Assembly: GCF_947498515.1 (NCBI RefSeq)
Contig: NZ_CANMKO010000008.1
Span: 124,001 to 188,000 of the forward strand
DNA: 64,000 bases
Source: an uncultured Pelagimonas sp.
GTDB lineage: Bacteria; Pseudomonadota; Alphaproteobacteria; Rhodobacterales; Rhodobacteraceae
Reading direction: 5' to 3'
Under the pieces are notes generated by a model. It saw only the letters and a list, made by a program, of their open reading frames with translations. It did no database searches and had not been told where the DNA came from. This document shows, piece after piece, positions 1 to 8,716 of the stretch (position 1 is the first letter of the stretch; every line of letters begins with the position of its first letter). Position numbers and translations under genes: made by a program.

Positions 1-42
1 GTTGCGTATATCAAGGAAATACAACGCGTTGAGTGATCGTTA

Positions 43-735
43 CTAAGGCGTCTGACGGCAAATTCCATCGGTTTCAACACCGTCCCAGGGGAGTCTAACC
101 ACTCCCTGCCCCAAGGCGCGATCAAGTCCGTCAATCGGCATTTCATCGGAAATCATCGCGCGCAGCCGGGCTGTGCGTGGGGCCGACGGGTCAAGCAAAC
201 GACAGCACACGTATTCCTCTACGATTGAGCCCTGCTGCTCATAGCCATAGTCAAGAAACCCCTTGGTATTGTCAGGATCGAACAAGTAAGGGTCGGCGCT
301 ATTTGCGTGTTCTTTCAATGCCTTGATCGGGTGATATCCGGTTCGGTCCCGGTTTTGCCATTGCCAGACATGCGTGGCCTCATGGGCAAAAAGCATCGCG
401 TAAAACAGATCAATCTTTTCCGGCCAGCCGGGCATGAAATCCTTTGCATAAAGGTCTTTGCGGTAAAGGATTTTGTTAAAGACGACCGATGCCGCCGGTG
501 AAACAGTGACTGTTTTCGCCTTGTCCTGCGGCGGCCATATACGTTCCTGACACGTCGTGCGCGGCCGCACTGGGATTTGATAAGTAACCGATCCGGCAAA
601 ATGGCCATTGGTAATCCGGATCGGTTTTGTGTCGAGCTGATCGCCTTGAATCGCGCGCAAATAAGCGGTTTCGTTCGGGGTGAGCACTCGCCCACACGCC
701 GTCAAAACCAGTAGAAAAAGCAACATATACCGCAT
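43..735 (-). CDS. Lipoprotein with zinc-metallopeptidase-like HExxH motif
   Basis: 230 aa. The N-terminus is a short hydrophobic signal ending in a lipobox (LTAC, Cys14), so the product is expected to be lipid-anchored in the envelope. At residues 118-122 it carries HEATH followed by VWQWQ, which matches the HExxH active-site helix of zinc metallopeptidase-like domains such as the DUF4157/eCIS-core type. A later acidic stretch (VEEYVCC, about residue 173) could supply a third ligand, but that is inference. A GGGGAA ribosome site precedes the ATG at 735. It sits 57 bp downstream of parE on the same strand. No substrate can be named. Confidence 0.75.
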   Translation of the reverse strand: MRYMLLFLLVLTACGRVLTPNETAYLRAIQGDQLDTKPIRITNGHFAGSVTYQIPVRPRTTCQERIWPPQDKAKTVTVSPAASVVFNKILYRKDLYAKDFMPGWPEKIDLFYAMLFAHEATHVWQWQNRDRTGYHPIKALKEHANSADPYLFDPDNTKGFLDYGYEQQGSIVEEYVCCRLLDPSAPRTARLRAMISDEMPIDGLDRALGQGVVRLPWDGVETDGICRQTP

Positions 736-792
736 GCCGCAACGTTCCCCTAAGACAGACGCAATGGCAAGCGGTTCAATGCAGGCGCACGC

Positions 793-2751
793 TTAAACGT
801 CCAGTTCCTCTACGAAACGGGCGTTTTCCTGAATGTACTGGAAGCGCAGCTCTGGCTTTTTTCCCATCAAGCGTTCGACCAGATCACCGGTTTCTCCCGG
901 TTCATCCTCATCAATCGTGACCCGGATCAGGGTGCGGGTTTTCGGATCCATCGTGGTTTCCTTAAGGTCTTTGGCGTCCATTTCACCAAGACCCTTAAAC
1001 CGCTGCACGTCTATTTTCCCTTTGCCACCAAGGCCTTTTTCCAATGCGCGTTCTTTCTCCACGTCATCAGCCACATAAATGCGCTTGGCCCCTTGGGTCA
1101 GTCGGTAAAGTGGCGGACAAGCAAGATAAAGATGTCCGGTATCAATCATCGGGCGCATTTGAGTGTAGAAAAACGTCATCAAGAGCGCCGCGATATGGGC
1201 CCCGTCAACGTCCGCATCGGTCATGATGATGATCTTGTCATAGCGCAGATCATCGACGTTGAATTTGGTTCCGACACTGACGCCAAGTGCTTCACACAAA
1301 TCACGAATTTCGGCGTTGGACCCGATTTTGTTTGACGCTGCACCAAGCACGTTCAGGATTTTACCCTTGAGCGGCAAAAGAGCTTGGGTCTCGCGGTTGC
1401 GCGCGCCCTTAGCGGAGCCACCGGCCGAGTCACCCTCGACGATGAACAACTCGGTGCCCTCCCGCGACTTGGAGGAACAGTCGGTTAACTTACCGGGAAG
1501 ACGTAGTTTTTTGGTGGCCGTCTTGCGCGCGGTTTCTTTTTCCTGACGACGGCGCAGGCGTTCTTCGGCGCGCAGAACAAGGAAATCGAGGATCGCTCCA
1601 GCGGATTTTGTATCTGATGCCAACCAGTTATCGAAATGGTCGCGGACCGAGTTTTCGACCAATCTCTGGGCCTCGACTGTGGCAAGCCGGTCCTTGGTCT
1701 GGCCAACAAATTCCGGTTCTCGAATAAAACAGGACACAAGGGCGCAGCCGCCGGTGATCAGGTCATCCCTATTGATTTGACTGGACTTTTTGTTGTTCAC
1801 CAACTCGCCATATGCGCGAATTCCCTTGAGGATCGCCGCCCAAAAACCGGCCTCATGGGTGCCGCCTTCGGGGGTTGGGACGGTGTTACAATAGGATTGG
1901 ATGAACCCGTCACGCGATGGGGTCCAGTTGATGGCCCATTCCACCTTGCCCGGCGTGTTAAACTTCTCTTTAAAATCCACAACGCCGGCAAATGGTTTCT
2001 CGGCATATGTTGTTGATTTACCTAGCGTTTCGGTAAGGTAGTCCGCAAGACCACCAGGGAAGTGAAATGTCTTTTCCGTTGGCGTAGTGCCATCATCAAT
2101 TTCGGTTTTCCAACGGATCTCAACTCCAGAGAAAAGATAGGCCTTAGAGCGCACCATCTGCATGAGGCGAGCAGGCTTAAACCTATGAGAACCAAAGATT
2201 TCTTCGTCTGCGTGGAAGGTGACTGTGGTGCCGCGACGGTTGGGGGCGGCACCAATTTTCTCGACTCCACCAAGGGGAATCCCGCGTGAAAACCGTTGTT
2301 CAAAAAGCTCTTTATTGCGCGCAACCTGCACGACCATACTATCGGATAAGGCGTTCACAACCGATGCGCCAACCCCGTGCAAACCGCCCGAGGTTTCATA
2401 GGCATCGCCGCCGAATTTACCACCTGCGTGCAGCGTACAGAGGATGACTTCGAGCGCGGATTTTCCCGGAAACTTGGGGTGCGGGTCAATTGGGATGCCG
2501 CGCCCATTGTCTTTTATTTCAACGGCATAGTCCGCCATCAAGGTGACTTCGATACGATTGGCGTGGCCCGCCACGGCCTCGTCCATCGAGTTATCAAGCA
2601 CCTCGGCCACAAGGTGATGCAGCGCGCGTTCATCGGTGCCGCCGATATACATGCCGGGGCGTTTCCGGACGGGCTCCAGCCCTTCCAACACCTCAATTGA
2701 GGAGGCGTCATATTCGGGAGTTTCACCACCGGACAGGAGATCTTCGGCCAT
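793..2751 (-). CDS. parE: DNA topoisomerase IV subunit B
   Basis: 652 aa, normal length for ParE, which with ParC decatenates replicated chromosomes using ATP. The GHKL ATPase domain is at the N-terminus (EVLDNSMDEAV, DNGRGIP and GGLHGVGASVVNALS motifs). A GyrB-type transducer follows. The TOPRIM domain has EGDSAGGSAKGARNR, PLKGKILNV and DADVDGAHI, including its acidic metal-binding residues. ParE is separated from GyrB by its compact C-terminal part without the GyrB insertion. Monocistronic or with the downstream lipoprotein. No strong Shine-Dalgarno precedes the ATG. Confidence 0.96.
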   Translation of the reverse strand: MAEDLLSGGETPEYDASSIEVLEGLEPVRKRPGMYIGGTDERALHHLVAEVLDNSMDEAVAGHANRIEVTLMADYAVEIKDNGRGIPIDPHPKFPGKSALEVILCTLHAGGKFGGDAYETSGGLHGVGASVVNALSDSMVVQVARNKELFEQRFSRGIPLGGVEKIGAAPNRRGTTVTFHADEEIFGSHRFKPARLMQMVRSKAYLFSGVEIRWKTEIDDGTTPTEKTFHFPGGLADYLTETLGKSTTYAEKPFAGVVDFKEKFNTPGKVEWAINWTPSRDGFIQSYCNTVPTPEGGTHEAGFWAAILKGIRAYGELVNNKKSSQINRDDLITGGCALVSCFIREPEFVGQTKDRLATVEAQRLVENSVRDHFDNWLASDTKSAGAILDFLVLRAEERLRRRQEKETARKTATKKLRLPGKLTDCSSKSREGTELFIVEGDSAGGSAKGARNRETQALLPLKGKILNVLGAASNKIGSNAEIRDLCEALGVSVGTKFNVDDLRYDKIIIMTDADVDGAHIAALLMTFFYTQMRPMIDTGHLYLACPPLYRLTQGAKRIYVADDVEKERALEKGLGGKGKIDVQRFKGLGEMDAKDLKETTMDPKTRTLIRVTIDEDEPGETGDLVERLMGKKPELRFQYIQENARFVEELDV

Positions 2752-3089
2752 TTATGCTGCTCATTTTTGCTGTTGCTTGGGGTCATTATGACAGACCTGC
2801 GCGGCGCATTAAAGAGGGCGTTAGCGGTCAGAACGGTCGGGTAAATGGCACGGTTCGCCCCTAGAGCAACGCCGAATTGGTACAAAACAGAGCGCATTTG
2901 GGGGAGATTGGGCCCCGCGATTTTGGGGCCCCAGAGGAGCCCCCTTGGCCGATATGTCCGATTCTATCCGAGTTTAGGAGGGATTGCCCGAGCGCAGATA
3001 GGAAACACACGGGCAAAACACCGACCTTGGATTTTTTTGGTTAACGGGGGCGAAAAAACGGAGTTGGGGTACGCTTTGACGCCGGGTGT
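2752..3089. other. Intergenic region with one GC-rich hairpin
   Basis: 338 bp between the start of parE and the stop of the small lipoprotein gene. The clearest structure is a GGGCCCC/GGGGCCC hairpin (2910-2916 and 2925-2931, 8-nt loop). It lacks a T-tract on either side, so it is not a standard intrinsic terminator. A reading frame open on the + strand here continues antisense through the lipoprotein gene and has no homology I recognise. I call no gene. The parE promoter should lie here. Confidence 0.5.
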
Positions 3090-3413
3090 TTATTTCAGCG
3101 GCAGTGTAAAGGACGCCCCGGTATCACGAGTGATTTGTGCGTTGTTTCCAGTGACGCGAACATCAAGACATTTGGAATCAGCAAAGCGCTCGGGCTTGGT
3201 GATGGTACGACACCATTGGTTGTTTCTGATCTCCCACGTGCCTTCAATGTCGCCCCCAAGGGTGCCATCGGGATTGATGGTAAGATTGCCGTCTTCGTGT
3301 ACCAAAGTGCGGCCGATCAACGCTTCGGGGTTATTGGGAAGCGGCTCATCCGTGACGGACATCTGGCAAGCAGACAAAGCAAGCGCGGCGGCAGGTAGGA
3401 GAAAGAGTTTCAT
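3090..3413 (-). CDS. Small lipoprotein, META/HslJ-like
   Basis: 107 aa using the ATG at 3413, chosen because it gives a clean lipoprotein signal (MKLFLLPAAALALSACQ, Cys17) with an AAAGG ribosome site 6 bases upstream. A longer frame upstream has no signal peptide. The mature part is a short beta-rich domain (GRTLVHEDGNLTINPDGTLGG, then WEIRNNQWCRTI) resembling small envelope domains of the META/HslJ or DUF995-like kind. That family assignment is tentative. Two Cys after the anchor (in NQWCR and SKCLD) could form a disulphide. Confidence 0.7.
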   Translation of the reverse strand: MKLFLLPAAALALSACQMSVTDEPLPNNPEALIGRTLVHEDGNLTINPDGTLGGDIEGTWEIRNNQWCRTITKPERFADSKCLDVRVTGNNAQITRDTGASFTLPLK

Positions 3414-3544
3414 ATCGCAACCTTTGAATTCGAATAGGGTCACGTTTGGGGGAAAAGGGCTGGGCTGGCAATCACAACCCGCAGCGACGGAAGTCATGTC
3501 GCAGCGGATGGGGGCTGCCGCCCTGTTTTGGCCCAACAAAGGGG

Positions 3545-4027
3545 CTACATCGCGCGGCGCAAATACTCTTTTACGATGCAGTTTGGATCACTGGCGCGCA
3601 AAACCCGTTCGTTGGCAACCCGCCAGTCATCGGCTGTGAAATCGGGGAAAAACGTGTCGGCATCGGGCACCTGAAGATCAACTTCGGAGATCAGAAGACG
3701 ATCGGCAATCGCCAGCATCTCTTGGTAAATGCGTGCACCGCCAATGCCATAGACCCGATCATAGCCGCGATCCGAGGCCAACTTGATACCATCAGCAATG
3801 GACGGAACCACAAGTTCAGCCGCGTCAGGTTGGGAAGACACTACGATATTCAGGCGCTTGGACAGGGGTTTCACCGGTAGGCTATCCCATGTGTTGCGCC
3901 CCATTATCAGCGCGCCACCGAGGGTTTCGCGTTGAAACGATTTGAGATCTTCGGGAACATGCCAAGGAATGGTTCCGTCCCGGCCAATGGCGCCATTTAG
4001 GGCGCGAGCAACGATAAGTGTGATCAT
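3545..4027 (-). CDS. folA: Dihydrofolate reductase
   Basis: 160 aa, NADPH-dependent reduction of dihydrofolate to tetrahydrofolate. It starts with the DHFR fold signature MITLIVARALNGAIGRDGTIPWHVPEDLKSF (residues 1-31: substrate-loop Trp in IPWH, acidic Glu26 in PEDLK). GGALIMGRNTWDSLP and YGIGGARIYQEML are the cofactor motifs. The ATG at 4027 is preferred over an upstream TTG because the family begins there. It lies 16 bp after thyA on the same strand, the classical pairing: ThyA makes the dihydrofolate that FolA recycles. Confidence 0.96.
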   Translation of the reverse strand: MITLIVARALNGAIGRDGTIPWHVPEDLKSFQRETLGGALIMGRNTWDSLPVKPLSKRLNIVVSSQPDAAELVVPSIADGIKLASDRGYDRVYGIGGARIYQEMLAIADRLLISEVDLQVPDADTFFPDFTADDWRVANERVLRASDPNCIVKEYLRRAM

Positions 4028-4043
4028 AGTTTTACCGCCTCTC

Positions 4044-4877
4044 TTATACCGCAACCGGGGCGCGGATCAGGGGGTCGGGATCATAGCCGTTGATTTCAAA
4101 ATCATCGTATTTGAAGTCGAAAATCGATGCCACCTCGCGTTTGATCCGCAGGCTGGGGAGCGGTTTTGGCGTGCGAGATAGTTGCAGCTCCACCTGATCC
4201 CTATGGTTGGAATAGATATGGGCATCGCCCAAAGTGTGAATAAAATCACCGGGTTCGTAGCCGGTCACATGGGCTAGCATCACCTGCAGCAGGGCATAAG
4301 ACGCGATGTTGAAGGGCACGCCAAGAAACATATCGGCCGAGCGTTGATAGAGTTGCAGGTGCAATTTGCCGTTGAGCACGCGCACCTGCCACATGGTGTG
4401 GCACGGAGGCAGCGCCATGCGCGGCACATCGGCGGGGTTCCAAGCCGAGACAATCAAGCGGCGGCTATCGGGGGCGTTTTTAATCATATCAACAAGTTGA
4501 GCGATTTGATCGACGCGACCGGCCGCATAAAGAGGCGCGCCATCTCGCGTTTGATCGGTGGGTTCCAGCGCTGGAAAACTGCGCCATTGATATCCGTAGA
4601 CCGGCCCCAGATCGCCGTTTTCATCGGCCCATTCGTCCCAGATCGATACGCCGTTTTCCTGCAAATAGCGCACGTTGGTGTCGCCGGACAAAAACCACAA
4701 CAGCTCATGGATGATCGACTTGAGGTGCAGCTTTTTGGTGGTGACCAAAGGGAAGCCATCCGCCAACCGGTAGCGCGATTGCATGCCAAAATAGGACCGA
4801 GTGCCGGTGCCGGTGCGATCGCTCGACTCTTCGCCTAAGTCCAGAATGGTTTTTAAAGCGTCATGATATTGCTGCAA
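4044..4877 (-). CDS. thyA: Thymidylate synthase (TTG start)
   Basis: 277 aa. Converts dUMP to dTMP with methylenetetrahydrofolate. Conserved blocks are present: the phosphate-binding DRTGTGTRS, the catalytic-loop Cys in [32 protein letters not shown], and GDAHIYSNH. The only start that keeps the family N-terminus ([11 protein letters not shown]) is TTG at 4877, backed by a GAGGG site about 6 bases upstream. The next in-frame ATG would remove conserved residues. It is co-oriented with folA, with which it very probably forms an operon. Confidence 0.95.
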   Translation of the reverse strand: MQQYHDALKTILDLGEESSDRTGTGTRSYFGMQSRYRLADGFPLVTTKKLHLKSIIHELLWFLSGDTNVRYLQENGVSIWDEWADENGDLGPVYGYQWRSFPALEPTDQTRDGAPLYAAGRVDQIAQLVDMIKNAPDSRRLIVSAWNPADVPRMALPPCHTMWQVRVLNGKLHLQLYQRSADMFLGVPFNIASYALLQVMLAHVTGYEPGDFIHTLGDAHIYSNHRDQVELQLSRTPKPLPSLRIKREVASIFDFKYDDFEINGYDPDPLIRAPVAV

Positions 4878-5195
4878 CTTGACCCTCGCCTTTTGTGATT
4901 TTGAAATCGGACATCATCCAATCGGCGCAGAAAGAAAAGGCCAAGCCTGCGCCAGAGACAGACCTTGGGGCCTGTTGTTGGGGCAAGACGGGCATGGCGA
5001 TTCCTTTCCCACGAGATGAGTCGTGTGGCACTATATATGGGGGGAGCGGGTGGGGGAACGCGATATATGGGCGACAGATTTGCCTCAGTTGCGGCGAAAT
5101 CATGGCCCTAAGGCGGCAAAGATGATTGACTAACGGGGGGTTGGGCAGGCAGGCTGTTTACAAAATATAAAACGGGCAAGACCTGAGGCAGTCAG
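4878..5195. other. Divergent promoter region thyA / surface lipoprotein
   Basis: 318 bp between two divergent genes. It is G-rich on the + strand around 5040-5060, with two TATATGG copies (about 5033 and 5062). Closer to the lipoprotein gene there is an AT-rich stretch with TATAAA at 5166-5171 that could be a -10 element, though no convincing -35 is spaced from it. I see no gene, hairpin terminator or clear operator. Confidence 0.4.
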
Positions 5196-6173
5196 ATGTA
5201 TCGCAATTTAGTAGCGCTCGCGTGTGCGGGCGTCCTTGCCGCTTGTGCAAGTGGGGAAGGATCGAATCCGATCACCGATCTGGATCCCGATGACACTACC
5301 CTTATCGACGAAAACACCACCCCCGATGAGCCGACGACCGGCGACGGGGATGGCGAGGACAGCTCAAATGTGTTCGGGGATAGCCTGAACAATGATCGGC
5401 TGACCGCGAATGAGATGTCGTTTGATGCAGACACCGGCGAACTGGTGCTGAACAACATGCCGTTTGACGGCGACGACAATATCTATGAAGTCGACAAGAC
5501 AATCTCGGACAATTTCGGGTCGTCGAACTTTAACGTCTACCGAAATGCCAGCGGCCCAGCGAGCTATTTCGCCGTCTTTCGAGTATCGGACAGCGGCTAT
5601 AGCCAGGTCGGAACCGCAGGCACCGAAAGCTATGTAAGCTTTGGGTACGGCGCCGCGGCGGCACAGCGTTTGAGCGGCTCTGGCGCGCTCCCCGATGATC
5701 AGCAAACCTATGTGTTTACTGGTGAATATGCGGCTGTGCGGACGGTCATTGATCCCGATAGCGGATCGATCATGCAATATGTATCGGGCACGGCCACATT
5801 GCGCGTCGACACCGAGGATTTTGATGATACCGGTGTTGTCGGCGGCTATATCGCGGATCGCTCGTTCTTTGACGCCAATGGCGTGCAAATCAGCGACCTT
5901 GATGGGGTAGGCGATTTTATCACCTTGACCGACACCGACATCAACTTTGACAACTGGACGATCGCCTCGGCCGATGCGACGGTCTACACCGACAATGGCA
6001 CAACGGCGGGTGCCAGCGGCTCTTGGGATGGCTTGTTTGCCGGACCAAATGGCGAAGAAATTGCTGGTGTGGTTGTTGTTGAGGGCTCTGGCCCGATTGG
6101 CATCGACCCCGACACCGGCAGTTATGTAGAGGTGCAAGTCCGCGAAACCGGCGGCTTTATTGCCACTAGGTAG
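5196..6173 (+). CDS. Surface lipoprotein with TbpB-like barrel, probable Slam substrate
   Basis: 325 aa. The signal peptide ends in a lipobox (LAAC, Cys17) and is followed by a low-complexity acidic linker (residues 18-60, rich in Asp, Thr and Pro). The body is beta-rich with many Tyr/Ser/Gly and few Lys. Near the C-terminus (about 275-292) the sequence GSWDGLFAGPNGEEIAGV matches the signature of the eight-stranded barrel of TbpB/HpuA/HphA-type lipoproteins (Gly-Pro-Asn-Gly/Ala-x-Glu-x-x-Gly). The next gene starts 4 bp after its stop and is Slam-like, so this is probably its export cargo. Ligand unknown: binding of iron, haem or a host factor is not shown. A TGAGG site precedes the ATG. Confidence 0.8.
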   Translation: MYRNLVALACAGVLAACASGEGSNPITDLDPDDTTLIDENTTPDEPTTGDGDGEDSSNVFGDSLNNDRLTANEMSFDADTGELVLNNMPFDGDDNIYEVDKTISDNFGSSNFNVYRNASGPASYFAVFRVSDSGYSQVGTAGTESYVSFGYGAAAAQRLSGSGALPDDQQTYVFTGEYAAVRTVIDPDSGSIMQYVSGTATLRVDTEDFDDTGVVGGYIADRSFFDANGVQISDLDGVGDFITLTDTDINFDNWTIASADATVYTDNGTTAGASGSWDGLFAGPNGEEIAGVVVVEGSGPIGIDPDTGSYVEVQVRETGGFIATR

Positions 6174-6177
6174 AGCG

Positions 6178-7548
6178 ATGCGAATGCTCCTCCCCTTGCT
6201 GCGGCGACTGGCGTTAACCTGCGCCTTTGTCGCCGCGAGCACCCAAATTTCCTTTGCCCAAGAAGTGCGCCTGTCTTTGGACGAGGCGCGCGCGGCAGCG
6301 GCAAAGATGTTGCAGATTGGGGAACCCGAGGCGGCGCTGATCTTGGCCGAAGGCGTGCTTTTGGGTGCGCCGGGCGATGTTCAGGGGCTGTTGCTCAAGG
6401 CGCGGGCCTTGCAGGAATTGGGCAAGCACCAAGACGCACGCCGATCGGCGAAACTGGCGTGGCGGACATCGGAAACCGAGCGAGACAAGTTTTTTGCCGC
6501 GATGGTTCAGGCCGGGACTTCGGCGTCGAACGGGCAAAAAGGCGTCGCGCAATACTGGCTACGCCGTGCCGCCCATATCGCCCCCGAAGATCAGATGCGC
6601 GGCGCGGCGGTGCATGATTTGCGCCGGGTGCGCCGGGCGACGCCCTGGCGGCTCAACCTTGCGCTAACCTTTGAGCCTTCGGACAATTTGAATGGCGGGG
6701 CCAAAAACGAGAGCACCGATATCAACGGCATCACGGTGTTTCCCGGCACCCGGCCACTTAGCGGGCTGCGCTATGGACTTAAGGCCGATTTCAGCTATCG
6801 CGTGCCACTAAGCCGGACCAGCCGATTGAAGTTTGGCGCCGATATCGAAGTCACCCGCGCCGAGCTTAGCGATGATGCCCGCAAGATTGACCCGAACGCA
6901 GAAAACAATGACTATCGCGAAGACAGTTTTGGCGTGTCGCTCGACTACGAAGCGCGCGGCAAAACCGGTTGGCTGGCCACTGCTGGGGTTGATTTGAAAC
7001 ACAACATGCGGCGCGGCGAAGGGTTTTCCAATGTCGCGGCGCTGCGACTGTTTTATGGCCGGATGCTGGCCCCCGGCCTCACCATGAGCACGCGGGCCGA
7101 ATGGCGTCACGAAACCTTGGTTCAGGCCAAGGATCGTGACCTACACACAAGCGAATTTGGAGTGGCCATCGGCAAGCAATTCAACAGCGGTCGATTGCGG
7201 TTTGACACCTGGTTTAGTGACACAAATTCCGACCTTTATATGGTCGCCAACGAAACCAAGGGGGCGCGGCTTAGCTTTTCCAAAGCGCGGCCCATCAAGG
7301 GCATGTTGCCCCGCGTCGCGCTGAGCTATCGCGATATTGATTATGACAATGCGCCGTTTTCCTTCCTGACCGACATGACCCGCCACGATCAGGAATGGAG
7401 CGCGTCGATTGATGTGCTTTTGCCCAAGGTCGATTTTTACGGGTTTGCCCCGGAAATCGGGCTAACCTACCGTGATCGGGGGTCAAATTACGGGATTTAC
7501 GAAACGGAAAGTACTGATTTGCGGCTTGGCATCAAATCGGTATTCTGA
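6178..7548 (+). CDS. Slam-like surface lipoprotein assembly modifier (DUF560)
   Basis: 456 aa from the ATG at 6178, which gives a clean signal peptide ending SFA-QE and an AGG site. A TTG 18 bp upstream is the alternative. Residues about 30-150 form TPR-like helices (LSLDEARAAAAKMLQIGEPEAALILAEG, QELGKHQDARRSAKLAW). From about 165 the protein is a transmembrane beta-barrel with alternating strands (LRYGLKADFSYRVPL, LKFGADIEVTRAEL) and ends in Phe, as outer-membrane barrels do. This TPR-plus-barrel order is that of Slam proteins, which move specific lipoproteins to the cell surface. Its direct coupling to the lipoprotein gene supports the call. Confidence 0.82.
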   Translation: MRMLLPLLRRLALTCAFVAASTQISFAQEVRLSLDEARAAAAKMLQIGEPEAALILAEGVLLGAPGDVQGLLLKARALQELGKHQDARRSAKLAWRTSETERDKFFAAMVQAGTSASNGQKGVAQYWLRRAAHIAPEDQMRGAAVHDLRRVRRATPWRLNLALTFEPSDNLNGGAKNESTDINGITVFPGTRPLSGLRYGLKADFSYRVPLSRTSRLKFGADIEVTRAELSDDARKIDPNAENNDYREDSFGVSLDYEARGKTGWLATAGVDLKHNMRRGEGFSNVAALRLFYGRMLAPGLTMSTRAEWRHETLVQAKDRDLHTSEFGVAIGKQFNSGRLRFDTWFSDTNSDLYMVANETKGARLSFSKARPIKGMLPRVALSYRDIDYDNAPFSFLTDMTRHDQEWSASIDVLLPKVDFYGFAPEIGLTYRDRGSNYGIYETESTDLRLGIKSVF

Positions 7549-7564
7549 GGCCGGATTGTTTGCG

Positions 7565-7579
7565 CTCACACAGTGTGAG
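7565..7579. repeat. Palindrome CTCACAC-A-GTGTGAG before gloA
   Basis: A perfect 7+7 inverted repeat around one base lies in the 56-bp gap between the Slam-like gene and gloA. It is extended imperfectly by TTTGC/GCAAA. It could be an operator or an intercistronic RNA hairpin; no T-tract follows, so an intrinsic terminator is unlikely. Confidence 0.4.
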
Positions 7580-7604
7580 TCGCGGCAAATGAGGGGAATT
7601 TCCA

Positions 7605-8033
7605 ATGGGTATCCGTTACTTGCACACCATGGTCCGGGTCAAAGACCTTGAGGCCTCGATGGCGTTTTACAAATTGCTGGGTCTGAAAGAGACCCGCCGT
7701 CACGACGTTGAAGAAGCACGTTTTTCACTGATCTTTATGGCCCCCGAAGGCCAAGAAGATTGCCCGGTTGAGCTTACCTATAACTGGGACGGTGATGACG
7801 AATTGCCGTCGGATTCGCGCCATTTTGGCCATCTGGCTTACTCTGTGCCCAATATTTATGAGGCGTGTCAGCATCTTATGGACAATGGCGTGGTGATCAA
7901 CCGCCCGCCGCGTGACGGGCGCATGGCCTTTGTCCGCTCGCCCGACAACGTGTCGGTTGAGCTTTTGCAAGAAGGTGAGGCGCTGGAACCTGCGGAACCT
8001 TGGACCAGCATGGAAAACGTGGGTCACTGGTGA
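7605..8033 (+). CDS. gloA: Lactoylglutathione lyase (glyoxalase I)
   Basis: 142 aa, usual length. Isomerises the methylglyoxal-glutathione hemithioacetal to S-lactoylglutathione. The two glyoxalase half-domains are visible: YLHTMVRVKDLEASMAFYKLLGL at the N-terminus and GHLAYSVPNIYEAC in the second half. Metal-ligand positions are His7, Glu in PVELTYNW, His in FGHLAYSV and Glu in SVELLQ. A GAGGGG ribosome site precedes the ATG. The stop overlaps the start of the DUF1194 gene (GTGA). Confidence 0.95.
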   Translation: MGIRYLHTMVRVKDLEASMAFYKLLGLKETRRHDVEEARFSLIFMAPEGQEDCPVELTYNWDGDDELPSDSRHFGHLAYSVPNIYEACQHLMDNGVVINRPPRDGRMAFVRSPDNVSVELLQEGEALEPAEPWTSMENVGHW

Positions 8034-8716
8034 TCCGCACAGCGGCAGCATTTGCGCTTTGGTCCCTTGGGACCATGGCGCAGGCTTGTCCGCTGGCGTT
8101 GGTTTTGGCGCAGGACGTGTCTTCGTCCGTGGATGCCGATGAATATGTTTTGCAGCGCAATGGCCTTGCCGCGGCGCTGCGATCTGATGATGTCAAAGGT
8201 GCGATTGTTCAGGGCGGCGGTATTGCTCTGGCGATCTATGAATGGAGCGGGCGTCGGCAATCCAAGGTGATCTTGGATTGGGTCATGCTGCGTTCGGAGG
8301 CGGATGTTGATGCCGCCGCCGCCCATGTGTTGCAGGCCACGCGGTCAAATCACAAATTTCCAACGGCTTTGGGTTATGCGCTTGGCTATGGGGCCGGGGT
8401 GATGGCGCGCGCGCCCGCGTGTGATCGTAAAGTTATTGACCTCTCGGGTGACGGGATCACCAATGACGGGTTCTGGCCCGAGTTAGCGTATAAACACTTT
8501 CCGTTTGAGGGTATCACGGTGAATGCGCTGGCGGTTCTGGGGGCCGATCCGGATGTGGTCGATCATTTCACCTATGAGGTGTTGCACGGCCCCGGCGCGT
8601 TTATTGAAACCGCGCAGGGCTATGCGGGGTATGAGCGGGCGATGACACGCAAGCTTTATCGTGAAATTGAAACACGGGTGGTTGGGGATGCGGCGCTGGC
8701 TCTGGATCGCGATTAG
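8030..8716 (+). CDS. DUF1194 family secreted protein, first copy
   Basis: 228 aa starting at a GTG that overlaps the gloA stop by 4 bases; this start gives a signal peptide (VIRTAAAFALWSLGTMAQA) directly before CPLAL. The mature protein has a von Willebrand A-like pattern: LVLAQDVSSSVDADEYVLQRNG has the DxSxS metal-site type residues, and KVIDLSGDGITNDG is the matching later strand. DUF1194 proteins are common in Rhodobacterales and have no established role. The C-terminus (AGYERAMTRKLYREIE) is shared with the next gene, so the two arose by tandem duplication. Confidence 0.85.
   Translation: MIRTAAAFALWSLGTMAQACPLALVLAQDVSSSVDADEYVLQRNGLAAALRSDDVKGAIVQGGGIALAIYEWSGRRQSKVILDWVMLRSEADVDAAAAHVLQATRSNHKFPTALGYALGYGAGVMARAPACDRKVIDLSGDGITNDGFWPELAYKHFPFEGITVNALAVLGADPDVVDHFTYEVLHGPGAFIETAQGYAGYERAMTRKLYREIETRVVGDAALALDRD

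Noticed and set aside
2910-2931. Intrinsic terminator near parE
   Set aside because: The GGGCCCC hairpin has no T-tract on either strand.
2845-3639. 264-codon open frame on the + strand over the small lipoprotein and the start of the DHFR end
   Set aside because: Runs antisense to a lipoprotein gene with a clear signal and ribosome site; no domain is visible in its translation.
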